Below are positions 10,508 to 20,761 of a stretch of 64,000 nt of DNA, piece by piece. The notes under the pieces were generated by a model. It saw only the letters and a list, made by a program, of their open reading frames with translations. It was not told the origin of the DNA and did not search any database. This DNA comes from Aspidapion aeneum. Lineage: Eukaryota > Arthropoda > Insecta > Coleoptera > Brentidae. Position 1 is the stretch's first letter. Every line of letters begins with the position of its first letter. Location: positions 36,352,667 through 36,416,666 of the forward strand of contig OY755045.1 in the NCBI GenBank assembly GCA_963576565.1. The letters are read 5' to 3'. The position numbers and the translations under genes are program-made.

Positions 10508-11315
10508 TGAAGCTTCAAGTTAGCTCAGAGCCGTCACGTGCTATGCGAAAAGGCATCCATTGCGCAAGGTTCTCCTATGATCCGACCGAGAAATGTTCAG
10601 TCGGTACGGGGCAGGAAAACAGATTTCACTTTAAACGCGTAAAACTCACTAAATGTACACGTTCAGTTGGCCGGCAGTTAATGGACTGTCCGTCCTTGCC
10701 GGCTGGCAATAGACGTTGCTCAATACACATGTTCAGTTAATTACTTGTTATTTGAACTAAAGTTTTTGGCCGGATACGATATATTCCGGACGTTTAGACG
10801 TATTTCAGTGTACACGTTCAGTTCGCGATCGAATATGTCGCAAGATGAGTGTGCTGCTGTAATTGTCGTAATATAAACTGAAAAAAAGAGAAAGAAAAAC
10901 AAAAAAATTTGCATGAAAAGGTGGTTGCAAAAACGTAGTACTTTGAAATTCAATTGAAAATGACTTCAAAAATTATTTGAGAATACATGATGAGTGTTTC
11001 CAGTTTCTGTTAAATTTAGTGAAACCGCATATTACTTTAATAAAATATGGTTGGTTTGCCATGTTCTCTTTTATCTGAACTGTCCGGACAAATTTTTTTT
11101 AACCAAACTAAAATTGTGCCGGCAGTCTAGTATCGTCTGGCGAATCACTAGACACGCTAAGTTTTTAATTGTGAAGTGCGGGCGACTATGCCATTGGTCG
11201 AATCAAGCCATTTCCCACAACACGCGACCTCTCAGAGTTTGCTATTGGTCAACGCCTGTGATGTGGATTATTACATCGTACAAGTACGAGAATAGCTACC
11301 CTGGTAGCACAAGGG
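10508..11315 (+). repeat. Dispersed repeat, copy 2, interrupted
   Basis: 10508-10654 and 11170-11315 correspond to the two halves of the repeat at 3408-3720. The intervening 515 bp has no counterpart there and so looks like an insertion. It contains TGTACACGTTCAGTT twice (about 10653 and 10810) and CCGGACGTT. No clear duplication or coding frame was found for the insert. Confidence 0.65.
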
Positions 11316-11698
11316 CTCTACTTTAAGAATCCTGTTGACGCGGCCCTTGCATTTTCCTGATGCGCGGACTAATAAGTCTCAAATCCTAACCACATCAAGC
11401 TTTTAATCTGTGTCATGTGAGCGTGCGATATCCAGAAAGAGAGGTAAATAAATCTATGAAACAATGTAAAACAATGCAAATTTTGGCATCGATTGGTGCA
11501 GTCCACAAGCATACATAGATTCTATGTGTACAGGTGCCTTTGTGTGAATGGCTGGATTGTTTGCAGTTGTGGCATTTTTATTTGTTTGCGTATAATTATA
11601 GATATTATTTGAGGTGACTTTTTTTTTATTTTTTTTTTATTTAAAGAGCAATGCGCATCAACCACCTAGGGTTATTAGCGCAACAATTTTAGGTACAT

Positions 11699-12538
11699 TT
11701 AAATTTTATAGTATATGTTACAGTCTTTTAAAAAGTTAATTGGATGTTCGACAGATTCAGCGTTATTTTCCAGAGTTTTTCCTAGTTGGTTATGAAGCTT
11801 GTGTAACCTCTGGCGGTCCTCAAATTTACGACACGATGGAGAAGTTAAGATGTGTTTCGCTGTAAGTCTTTCACTGCATTCACATACACGAGGATCCTCT
11901 CTGTTAAGCAGATATTGATGGGTCAGCTTTGTATGACCAATGCGAAGACGACACAATAGCACTTGTGTTTTTCTACTTGGAACTAATCCATGCCAAGGTC
12001 GGACGTTTGGTTTGATAGGATGTAGTTTAGAGTTCGTATGTTCAGTCCACTCTTGTTGCCATAGGTTATACATACAGTGTTTAACATATGCCTTAAAATC
12101 ACTTTTAAAGCTATCGCGCACTACCACACAATTGGGATCTTTTGCAGCCGATTTGGCGGACTTATCAGCTTTTTCGTTTCCCGATATGCCAACATGTGAG
12201 GGCACCCATATTAAAGATACTATTTTGAGTTCCTTCTGCATTTTGAAAAGGATCTTCTTTATATTTTGCGTTATAGGATTATTGCTGAAAATTGGCTTGA
12301 GGGCATTGATTGAGCTTAGTGAGTCCGCCACTATAATTGACTTTTAGAAATTATTTTCTTCGATGTGTACCAAAGCTTGATAAATTGCATAGAGTTCCGC
12401 TGTGAATATACTTGAGTTCTTGTTTAGTTTATAGGCTTTGGAGCCTCCTTCATGAATAACAGCTACCGTTGTGTCCCACTCTGTTTTTGATGCATCGGTG
12501 TATAAATGATGATACGCGTTAAACTTACTAATGATCAT
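11699..12538 (-). pseudogene. RNase H plus C-terminal domain, one internal stop
   Basis: All four RNase H acidic positions are visible: YTDAS, TAELYAI, VADSLSS and NEKADKSA (the HVGISGNEKAD segment). A single TAA at 12344-12346 interrupts the frame between the second and third. Downstream is the usual C-terminal region with LCRLRIGHTKLTHQYLL and a Cys/His-spaced C-E-C...H stretch (VCECSERLTAKHIL), then the terminator at 11699. The domain degrades template RNA during retrotransposition. Apart from the one stop it is well preserved, so decay is recent relative to the neighbouring fragments. Confidence 0.85.
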
Positions 12539-12736
12539 TTGGAACTCCTTTCGAATCAGTAGAGGATTGGTTGAGGTTTTGTCATACTTTGTAAGTTCCG
12601 TATTGTAAGTTAAATTCGATATTTTCCATGGTGGGTTTTGTTGCTGTGGGGGTTCGAAAAATTTTGGAAAATTTTCTTGAATCCTGTCCAGATATCTATT
12701 TAGTCTCTCGTGAAATGCGGTTGTTGCTCTCGGTTT

Positions 12737-13666
12737 TTAAATGTAATTTTGTCTGAAGTTCTGATTAAAAATATTGTTTATTACTGGCATGTTATGGTTT
12801 TTGGCAACAGCTGTAGCGTAAGAAAGACTTAAGTACATTCTTCGATATCGAAGAGGGGGTTCCCCGGCTTCGCATAGGAGACTATCGATCGGACTCGTGT
12901 AAAATGCTCCAAGTGCAGTTCGTATTCCTGAATTATTAATAGTATCAAGAAGCTTTAAGACATGATTTGTTGCTGAGTCATATGCTATGCATCCATAATC
13001 AATTTTGGATCTAATCAAGGCACGGTATATTCGTAACAAAATTGTAGTATCAGCTCCCCAAGAAGTATTGGCTAGGATTTTCAATAGATTTAGGCCATTT
13101 TGGCATGAGGTAACCACTTTTTTAATGTGTTCTACCCAATTTAGTTTGGAGTCAAATATCATTCCAAGGGACCGTATAGATTTTTCGCATGTTAGTTCAG
13201 TATTATAAAGTTCTAGTCTAGGGTTGATAGCTACATTTTTCTTTGAAAATAAGATGAATTTGGCTTTTTCAGCCGAAAAAGTAAAACCTGAAGTCAACGA
13301 CCAGCTCTCTAGTTGGCAAATTTGTATTTGCATGATCTGCTGCATCGATTGAATGTCTTTTCCCTTCAGTATTAAGACTAGATCATCAACGAAAACTCTC
13401 GCCTTGACGGGAGCTTTCACAAATTCAATTAGGTTATCGATTGCCGCCAGGAAAAGCGTGACACTAATCACAGACCCTTGAGGAGTACCGTTTACTTGAT
13501 CTTTTTCATCTGATAATGTTCCATTGATAGACACTTGGAATGTTCTATTATTTAAAAAATTTTTGATGAAGTGTGCCATACGACCATTTATATTCCATGA
13601 GATCAGTTGTTTTAGGATTTTATGTTTCCATGCTGAATCATATGCATTTTTATTTGTTTTATTCAA
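12737..13666 (-). pseudogene. Reverse transcriptase domain, 5'-truncated
   Basis: About 309 codons are open. The beginning matches the end of RT motif A (AYDSAWKH). Further in are GTPQGSVISVTLF (motif B region) and the FVDD box of motif C, then the thumb (SLGMIFDSKLNWVEHI) and connection. The catalytic Asp of motif A itself lies upstream of the readable part. A stop at 12737 separates it from the downstream RNase H, about 200 bp away, so the polyprotein is broken. It would have supplied cDNA synthesis for target-primed reverse transcription. Confidence 0.85.
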
Positions 13667-13690
13667 TTTTCTAAAAACTAAGCTTTCTAA

Positions 13691-14516
13691 AAAATATTGT
13701 TTAACTCTACATTATTGAAAATAAAATTACCTTTAAAACGATATATATTTAGCGGGTTTTTGTTAACGGAAAATATTCAAAGGATATACGCGTGTTTTTT
13801 TAAGCACAAAAAAAAGGGTACTGTTATCATGAAATTTACCAATTTTTTTAAAAACCAAGCCTTACAAGAAAAAATATTTTTCTCTATGTTATGGACAATT
13901 AAGTTTTCTTTCGATGATGTAAAGTTATAATATCTAGGAAACCATTAATAAACCAGGGGCGTCCAAAACTGAATTGAAAAAAAAATGACTGAACTTGCGT
14001 ATATTGATTATGATTAAATTGAGTGTTCCCCGTTAACCAAAACCAAAAAATTAAATAAAACCAATAAAAAAGTTTAAAAAAAATTAATTAGAAAAAAATA
14101 AACTCAATATGCGGACGCCCCTGGAGTGTCAATAATAGCTTTAACACAACTGTATAATACGCTGTTTAAAATAACATTTTATTTTCTCTAAAAAAAGGTA
14201 ATTTAACATTTTTCCCTAAAATGCTTAGTTTTTTTGAAAACTGAATAAAACCTAAAAAAACATGTTTTTTTTTGTGATCCTAAAAAATAACCCCAATTTA
14301 TGGATGCCAATTAAGTGCTAACCATGAAATTGGCCCACTTACGTGACACATCATTTAAAAGACAATTTAATTTTCTACAATAAAGTTACGTTCAAACTTT
14401 CTGCAAAATGCTTACCTTTTGAGAAAATGACATAAAACTGAATAATTTCGGTTTATTTTGCATATACTATGGAAATACATAGGAAACGGGTGTACTGCCA
14501 ACACTTCAAGGTTTGT
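13691..14516. repeat. AT-rich repeats related to the 39856-42105 element
   Basis: Contains units with CCAGGGGCGTCC (plus, about 13954) and the inverted GGACGCCCCTGGAG (about 14112), A/T-rich spacers and phrases such as TTTTTGAAAACTGAATAAAACC. Similar units with CTCCAGGGGCGTCCGTAAATTG form the tandem array at 40140-41400. Opposite orientations on the two sides of about 14030 suggest an inverted junction. No gene. Confidence 0.5.
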
Positions 14517-14530
14517 ATCTCAGTAAGGGT

Positions 14531-15095
14531 AGTAGTAGTAGTGTGGGGTAGGCTCTAGGCCTGGCGACTTAAAGCGCCGTTTTCGCCAACCCCCGGGCAT
14601 CCCCCCTACTGCGTCCTTCCTTCGCTAAGGAATCTGCCCGTCTTCTGTACAAAGGCCAGAATATCGGGCCACCTCAGATTCAGAAGGTCCTCCGTCCCAA
14701 AGGTTTCTTCTTCGAATTCCTCTCTTCTTGCCTCCTTATATGCTTCACATGATGAGAGGAAGTGCGCCGAGGTCTCGTCCTCGGCCCAGCATCGCTCGCA
14801 CGTCGCGTCGGTCTTCACTCGCATTTTCGACAGGTGTCCTTGTAGGTCGCAGTGTCCGGTTAGGACTCCCACTATGGCTCCCACCTCTTTCCGGGTTCTA
14901 CGGAGCAGCCAGTCCCTACGGGATTTGCTGTATCCTGTCACGTACTCTTTCGCCTGTCTGGCGTTTCCTGTGTTGGTCCATTCTTTTTGTATCCCTTTCT
15001 GGGTCCACTTCGTTAGGGCCGACTTCATTTGCCCTCTTGTGAGCCCCATAAAAGGCTCTGACCCGACGCATTTTTGCCGGGATCCACCCCTGGCG
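14531..15095 (-). mobile_element. Short 3' end of an RNase H-type non-LTR element, with TSD
   Basis: The minus-strand element ends in a (TAC)n tail (complement of 14531-14541) and is 5'-truncated. The flanks ATCTCAGTAAGGGT (14517-14530) and ATCTCAGCAAGGGT (15096-15109) agree at 13 of 14 positions and are taken as the target duplication. Its GC content is well above the neighbourhood. Confidence 0.85.
14606..15049 (-). pseudogene. C-terminal domain of retrotransposon polyprotein
   Basis: 147 open codons. The conserved core reads LTGHCDLQGHLSKM, then C-x2-C (CERC), AEDETSAHFL and SSCEAY. This is the Cys/His-containing C-terminal region found after RNase H in several non-LTR groups. The RT and RNase H are absent because of 5' truncation. 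The frame is intact, which with the near-perfect duplication indicates a young insertion. It could not act alone. Confidence 0.8.
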
Positions 15096-15109
15096 ATCTC
15101 AGCAAGGGT

Positions 15110-15993
15110 GCTATACAGAATAAACTCATTTTATAGGCTATTAGTTGGTCTTTATTTTATAATATTACAGATTTTCTCAAAAATAAGCAGTTTTGAAGTT
15201 AATTGCCACTAAAAAAAAATTGTTCAAAATCCAAAATGGCGGCAAAATATTTAGCGTCATAACTTAAAAACTATTCGTCTGATAAAAATACGTGCAAAAG
15301 CGTTTTTCATTTTATTGTCTTCAACTTTTGTTAAAAACTTTTTTTTCTAAAACGTGCAATAAGGAAGTAATTAAAAAAAACTCTTTTTGTGCACATTAAA
15401 CCCAAGATGACGGGGGAGCCGGCCCCCTCCCCCCAAGTTCGAAAACTCAAATTTATTTTAAGAACTCCAATGTCAGCAACATGTCAAAATCGCGACTACA
15501 CCACTTTTTGCAAGCTAAAATTCTAAATTGACTGGACTATTGTCTTGTAATTTACTTTTTTCACGTGGTTCAGGGTGGCGACTCTAAATAGAACGCTGGC
15601 TCCAGAGGGTTAATTGTTTTTTTTTGAAAAAAACAAAAACAAGTCAAAATGAGTTTTTTTCGACTTTTTACTGACACAAAAATATTTTGGTCGGACCCCC
15701 AAAAAGGGCTCTACCAACTTTTTTTTTAGATTAAATAACCCCATATGTAGTACCTCGTTCGGAACCCTATGAAAAAAAATATCGAAATAAGTTTTTTGAC
15801 ATACGTCAGGAAATAAGCCGGTAAAAATTAACGCGCTGTCTTTTTAAGTTTTTTGCTTATCAGATTTATGCTGGCTCAAAAAATATGACAACCAAACATA
15901 AATGAGCGACTATTATACATTTTTAGTCATTAAAGTGAAAAAACTTCCTTTTGGTAACAAAACCAAAAATTGGAATAAAAAAGTAACAGAGAT
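15110..15993. other. Noncoding AT-rich repeat debris
   Basis: Contains AAAATGGCGGC-type phrases (about 15232), poly-A/T runs and C-rich blocks (about 15418-15433). No gene seen. Confidence 0.45.
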
Positions 15994-16420
15994 AAAATAG
16001 ATGGATCCATAACGGATCTGATACCTTCCTAGCTAGCCTATTAGCACACTTCAACTCTACGATATATCAGTCGTAAAAACAGTTTTTGGGAAATATCTCA
16101 GAAACAAACGCACCTACAAAGTTTTTGGTTATAACACAAATTATTGAGAAAAACGTTATCTACTATATTTAGGAAACTGCATATTGATGCGATGCTCCGT
16201 TAAAAAGTAAGCAAAATCGGTGCAGCGGTTTAGGAGCTATCGTGTTAAGGACATATATACACACACATTCACATACACACAGACAGACATCACGACGATA
16301 TTGCTAAGATAAGTCAAAATACACCCAAAAACCACATTTTCGGCATTATCTAAAAAAAAAAAATTTCCTCGAAATCAATACCTCCTCCAGCCTTTGCTGC
16401 GCGGGCTAGGAAGGTAAAAA
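15994..16420 (+). repeat. Dispersed repeat (GGATCCAT...GCTAGGAAGGTA), copy 1
   Basis: Starts GGATCCATAACGGATCTGAT, then TACCTTCCTAGCTAG (16022). The inner phrase is GGTTTAGGAGCTATCGTGTTA (about 16228). It ends GCGCGGGCTAGGAAGGTA (to 16415), whose last part is the inverse of the start. Two further copies lie at 20310-20702 (inverted) and 25126-25495. An ACACACAGACAGACAT track precedes the right end. Non-coding; class unknown. Confidence 0.75.
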
Positions 16421-16895
16421 TCTAAAACTTCCATGGCGTATACATCCTGATAAAAACGTATTTTGATCCTTTGGTGTTTAATATACCTACTATTATTGTC
16501 TATTGTGTCATTATTGTTTTTTTTTGCCTTTATTTAAAGTGCCAAATAGATTTAGTTGTTATTTATTTTTTATATCTTCATCCTAATGACATAAAATTTG
16601 GGTCGGCTCCAAAAAGTCTACCAACTCGTAAAAGAAAGGCAGGACATCCCAAAATATTATCACGTGTTTCGTCGTAGAACGACGTCATCCTAATTCCCCA
16701 ATAATCCCGTTGACAAATTAATAATATATCATCTGGAACTGACATCCTGGCCTTTACAAATCGTTTATTTCACATGAATTTTCTGGTGCCGCCTTTGACA
16801 TTTTATACATCATAGCTCAAAAGTCAGAAGGAAGTAAAGGAACCTTCGAAGGAACATCCCACGTAGCAAAAGTGGAAAGGTTGGTTTTTGTAAAA
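16421..16895. other. Noncoding sequence
   Basis: No supported gene. The short open frame at 16471-16677 has no features of a protein. Confidence 0.45.
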
Positions 16896-17135
16896 TAACA
16901 GTTATATTGCGAGGAAATAGTCAAGAGACTGAACAAAAACAGGTTTGCGGGCAGTTCCTCAAAAGGGACACAGGGTAGCTCGTATAGAAACCGGTGTTAC
17001 GTCCTTATTGGGATACATTAATTCGAGCGTAACCATATGGAATGGAGATGAAATGAGCGGTGATATCTGAAAAAAGGTAATGAAATGCGAATATTTACTA
17101 AAAAAATCAAATCTCAAGTTAAAGCTTTAGTCACA

Positions 17136-17653
17136 AGCTGCGTTCGGTATTTACGTCGGATTAATCTATTTAATCGAAATCGTTCGTTAATTCCATCTAG
17201 ATCTAGGGGAGGTAGATCTGAATCGTTCGGTAATTCTGCTGACACTAGTGGGACGTAAATCTGGTTGCTCCGTACATTTTGATCGACGAAACAGATTAAT
17301 CTGAGATTGTGACGTATTTTGTGTATTTGTTTTGTTTACAAAAATAGTTTTTTTATGTCAAAATATTGAAATCGAATTATTTGATGTTGAAGACAACAAA
17401 TTATATAAATTTCCGACATCACCAAAGAAAATATATCTTCTTTGACATCACAGGAAAATTTTGTCAAAATTATAGCTGGACGTGAGTTGCAATATGTACA
17501 TAATATTTTTGGTTATATTTAAGATTATAATCATTTATAAAAATTTGATCGATTTGATCTGAAATCGTTCGTTAATTTCAATTTGCTCAGACTAATCTGT
17601 AATCACGTGACCAAAAATCCGTCACGTCTGAGATGCAAATACCGAACGCAGCT
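17136..17653. mobile_element. MITE with AGCTGCGTTCGG ends
   Basis: Inverted ends AGCTGCGTTCGGTATTT (17136-17152) and AAATACCGAACGCAGCT (17637-17653) are perfect over 17 bp. ACA borders both sides (17133-17135; 17654-17656). The tandem partner has the unoccupied site at about 19116-19126. The interior repeats GATTAATCT / TCGTTCGTTAAT phrases near both ends. A 3-bp duplication fits PIF/Harbinger or CACTA, but the class is not proven. Confidence 0.85.
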
Positions 17654-17857
17654 ACAATCGCCCACCAAGCGCAGACATGACTTGACGTTACTACGGAGAG
17701 AGATATAATAAGTCTCAGTAAATATCCTAACCCAGAAATATACAATAGAATAACAGGGATATTGTGAGGAAACAGTCAAAAGACTATACAAAAACAGGTT
17801 TGGGGGCAGTTCCTCAAAAGGGGGACAGGCTAGGTCGTAGATACCGGTGTTTCATCC

Positions 17858-18946
17858 GGGTGGCGGAATAAAGATCCAAAGACAAAAGATCGAATACAAA
17901 AGATCGAAAAACAAAAGATCAAAAAGGCAAAAGATCGAAAATACAAAAGATCGAAAAACAAAAGATCGAAAAACAAAAGATCGAAAATACAGAAGATCGA
18001 AAAACAAAAGATCGAAAAAGCAAAAGATCGAAAATACAAAAGATCGAAAAACAAAAGATTGAAAAACAAAAGATCGAAAATACAGAAGACCGAAAGTACA
18101 AAAGATCAAAGACAAAAGATCGAAAGGCAAAAGATCGAAAAACAAAATATCAGAAGACAAAAGATCAAACAAAAATCGCAAGTGAATAAGATCGAAATAT
18201 TCAAAATGACGCGTATCATGTTTGGTTAGGTATATTCACATAAACAGTTTATGCAAGGTCAGGAAAGGTAAAATTACCTAACCGTTAAATAAACCAATGG
18301 CTTGCCATACTTAACACAAATCATATCAAAACGAAAAAAATCAAAACGTTTTGATTTTTATCGATCCACACACAGCACGTTAACCATCTTTTTTCTTTGC
18401 ACAAATCATATAGTTCGATAAAGAGGTGTCTTTTTCAATCATACTTTTTCAAAAAAAAAACTTTCCTGATTTCTTTCTCGGGATCCTAGAGGGTGTGTAA
18501 CCAAACCGAACCGAACCGAACCAAACCGGTTCGGTTTGGTTTTACACCCCGTAAGATCCCGGGAAACATATCAGGAAAGTTTTTTTTTGAAAATATATGT
18601 CAGAAAGAGATATCGTAGTCGAATCGGCTCGGTTTGCTTCGGTTTAGTTCTCTAGGATTTCGAAAAAGAAATCAGAAAAGTTTTTTTTTTGAAAAAACTA
18701 TTTAATAGCGATATTTTAAAGCGCGCTATTTTGAAGTGCGCTATTTTGATATACGCTATTTTGATCTTTGGTCTTTCGATATTTTGTACTTTCGATCTTT
18801 TGTCTTTCGATTTTTTGTTTTTCGATCTTTTGTATTTTCGATTTTTTTTTGATCTTTTGTAGTTTCGATCTGTTGTCTTTTCGACCTTTTGTATTTCGAT
18901 CTTTTGTTTTTCGATTTTTTGTCTTTCGATCTTTGTTCCGCCACCC
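17858..18946. mobile_element. FB-1: foldback element with tandem-repeat TIRs
   Basis: Ends are GGGTGGCGGAATAAAGATCC (left) and, inverted, GGGTGGCGGAACAAAGATCG (right). The left arm (17866-18178) is about 22 degenerate copies of a 13-15 bp unit, AAAAGATCGAAAAAC. The right arm (18766-18940) is the inverted array. Target duplication GTTTCATCC is exact (17849-17857; 18947-18955). The unoccupied equivalent in the tandem partner is GTTACGTCC (16996-17004). The interior has a segment (18181-18320) shared inverted with FB-4, three cassettes of CCGAA/GGTTC repeats with TTTCTTTCYCGGGATCCTAG-type flanks (18440-18695), and a short array of CGCTATTTTGA units (18710-18760) like that of FB-2. It has no transposase; long open frames through the arrays are artefacts of the repeat. 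Confidence 0.9.
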
Positions 18947-19170
18947 GTTTCATCCTTATTGGGATACATCAATTCGAGCGTAACTATGGGATGGAGATGA
19001 AATGAGTGGTGATATCTAAAGTCACCCTTTCTTTCATTCCAGTTGCCTACGGGGCAGACGTTTTTCCGTTTACACGGTCGACCTTTGGCTAAAATCGACC
19101 CGTATGAACACCCCATAGTCGCAAAAGCCCAATAAGGGCAGACATGATTTAACTCACTACGCAGACAGAT

Positions 19171-19193
19171 ATAATAATAATAATAATAATAAG

Positions 19194-19244
<51 letters not shown>
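19171..19244. repeat. (TAA)n then (TA)n microsatellites
   Basis: ATAATAATAATAATAAT at about 19171-19191, then a nearly pure TA run from about 19202 to 19246. Confidence 0.95.
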
Positions 19245-19249
<5 letters not shown>

Positions 19250-19429
19250 GCGTATATAGAAAAAAGTTTCGGGGTGGGCCCGAGACAGTATTGGGAGGCC
19301 CGAGACCTCATGAGGTTGTATTTTATGCTATTTTATGTTTGTATTCATGAAATATGTGAAAAATATCCAAAAAAATCTTAGCTTCGGGGTGGGCCCGGGC
19401 ACCCCAGGCCCCCCGTATATACGCCACTG
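19245..19429. mobile_element. hAT-like MITE inside a (TA)n tract
   Basis: Left end TAGTGGCGTATATA and right end TATATACGCCACTG are inverted. The interior has GGGGTGGGCCCG near both ends and CATGAAATATGTGAAAAATA, the family signature also seen at 39388-39566 and 31490-31560. TA dinucleotides continue on both sides, so the duplication cannot be told apart from the microsatellite. Confidence 0.75.
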
Positions 19430-19455
19430 TATATATATATATAAAGGTTGGTTTT

Positions 19456-19491
<36 letters not shown>
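19430..19491. repeat. (TA)n continuation, interrupted
   Basis: TA runs at about 19430-19443 and 19460-19491 separated by AAGGTTGGTTTTTAC. Confidence 0.9.
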
Positions 19492-19494
<3 letters not shown>

Positions 19495-19536
19495 ATTTTT
19501 CCCCTTGTACACTTGGTTTTACCAACCATGTTCCGT

Positions 19537-20309
19537 CTCTAACGGCGGCGAGTTGTCCCGGTGGCGAATTTACAGGGGCAGATATTAATTGCTAAACGGA
19601 AAATTCAATTGAATGCACAAATTTTGTAGTTACCATAAATTGTTCCCTAAACTTTAGTTTAGGAACAGGTTTGAAAAATATAAAAACTCTTTAAAAAAAA
19701 ATGCAAAACATTATTTGCTTAACTTAAGTATAAACTCCTTTTAAAAGTAGATAAAGGTTTTAATTGGGAAATTAGTCCATCAGCCTTCTATTACATGTTA
19801 AGGTAAATTGGGAAAGTCGCAAATGTTTTGTTTTTTATGAAAGTTTAGATTTCGCTAGACAACTTTAAACTTCTCCTAAAGAAAGCTGATTTCGAATTGC
19901 GATGGTGCTATGGTAGAAGTCGTAGAGCAGAGAGAGATCTACTACTATGCTACTCTGCCCTCAAGAACTCTCAAGAGAGCATAAATTTATGACAGGACTC
20001 AAATGGACAAAGATTTAAAAGTAATATTTCTGCACACTTTCTTTTCTGGACACGCATCCTAAAGCAGGACCATAATTAGGAAAATATTTCGGGGGGAGAT
20101 GAAACGTCTCAAGTAAAATTTCGGTTAACTTGCATTGATTTTTTTTACTTATAATATGCTACAGTACATTCCTATATACATTTTTAATTTTTAACTACAA
20201 TTAATGCTTTCAACATACATATCATAAATTAACCATTTTTGCGTTAAACCTCATGGTTTTCACTAGTTTTCACCTTTGTTTACTGTTGACGAAAAAAAAA
20301 AAATAATAA
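19537..20309. other. Noncoding; remnant of GC-rich end repeat at its start
   Basis: 19537-19575 (CGGCGGCGAGTTGTCCC, GGTGGCGAATTTACAGG) resembles the terminal unit of the element at 51-829. The rest is AT-rich with no gene. Confidence 0.5.
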
Positions 20310-20702
20310 TACTGAAAATGTGTTATGTGGGTGTATTTGGAACTATCTTAGAAATATTGTCGTGACGTCTGTCTGTGTGTGCGTGTGTGTATGTCTGACC
20401 GTAACACGATAGCTCCTAAACTGCTGAACCGAGTTTTATAAAATTTTTAGGTAGTCAAAATCCATTAATGCTAATGACAGTTTTTTGACAATTAAATAAT
20501 ATAAAAAATTCCAACTTTTTAACGGGTCATCACATAAATATGCAACGGAGTATAAACCACATTTTTTTAAAAATTTTGTGGGAGATTTAGTTTTTGAGAT
20601 ATTAAAAAAAACTCTTTTCAAAGCTGACATATAATGGCGTTCACTTGGAGTTTGCTAATGGTCTAGCTAGGAAGGTATCAGATCTGTCATGGATCCATTT
20701 AT
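20310..20702 (-). repeat. Dispersed repeat (GGATCCAT...), copy 2, inverted
   Basis: Contains CTAGCTAGGAAGGTATCAG, GTCATGGATCCATTT at its right side and TAACACGATAGCTCCTAAAC (about 20402), all inverse to 15994-16420. The GCGCGGG end is missing. Confidence 0.7.
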
Positions 20703-20761
20703 TTCAGTTTAGAATTGTGCTCGTGTCTGAGGTAAGTGATAGACAATGTTGATGTTTAAAC

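Larger units (their letters stand above)
11619..13690 (-). mobile_element. 5'-truncated I-like non-LTR retrotransposon with RNase H
   Basis: Minus-strand element that ends in an A-rich tail (complement of 11619-11641) just after a short 3' UTR. It contains the C-terminal half of the RT, an RNase H domain and a cysteine/histidine-rich C-terminus. It is truncated inside the RT palm at about 13690. An RNase H after the RT is characteristic of the I, R1 and LOA groups. A clear target duplication was not identified. Confidence 0.85.
16896..19200. repeat. Local tandem duplication (about 350-bp unit), both copies interrupted
   Basis: Copy 1 is 16896-17135 plus 17654-17750; copy 2 is 17751-17857 plus 18947-19200. 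Landmarks in order are GAGGAAATAGTCAAGAGAC / GAGGAAACAGTCAAAAGAC, GGGCAGTTCCTCAAAAGGG, ACCGGTGTT, TTATTGGGATACAT, GGAGATGAAATGAG and GCAGACATGA. Copy 1 carries the MITE 17136-17653 and copy 2 carries FB-1, each at a position that is unoccupied in the other copy. Confidence 0.85.

Noticed and set aside
11940..12347. Plus-strand open frame of 135 codons
   Set aside because: Antisense to the RNase H region of the I-like element.
14728..15212. Two plus-strand open frames over 100 codons
   Set aside because: Antisense to the retroelement C-terminal domain, which has clear conserved motifs on the other strand.
17866..18178. Possible CRISPR array because of regularly spaced short repeats
   Set aside because: Units are 13-15 bp without unique spacers, degenerate, and present as inverted arms of a transposable element in a eukaryotic context.
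17847..18181. Open frames of 60-109 codons on both strands through the FB-1 arrays (and similar at 18652-19311 and 61377-61631)
   Set aside because: They are translations of a 13-15 bp repeat with few stops, giving KDRKTK or FDLLFF strings. The repeat explains the openness.
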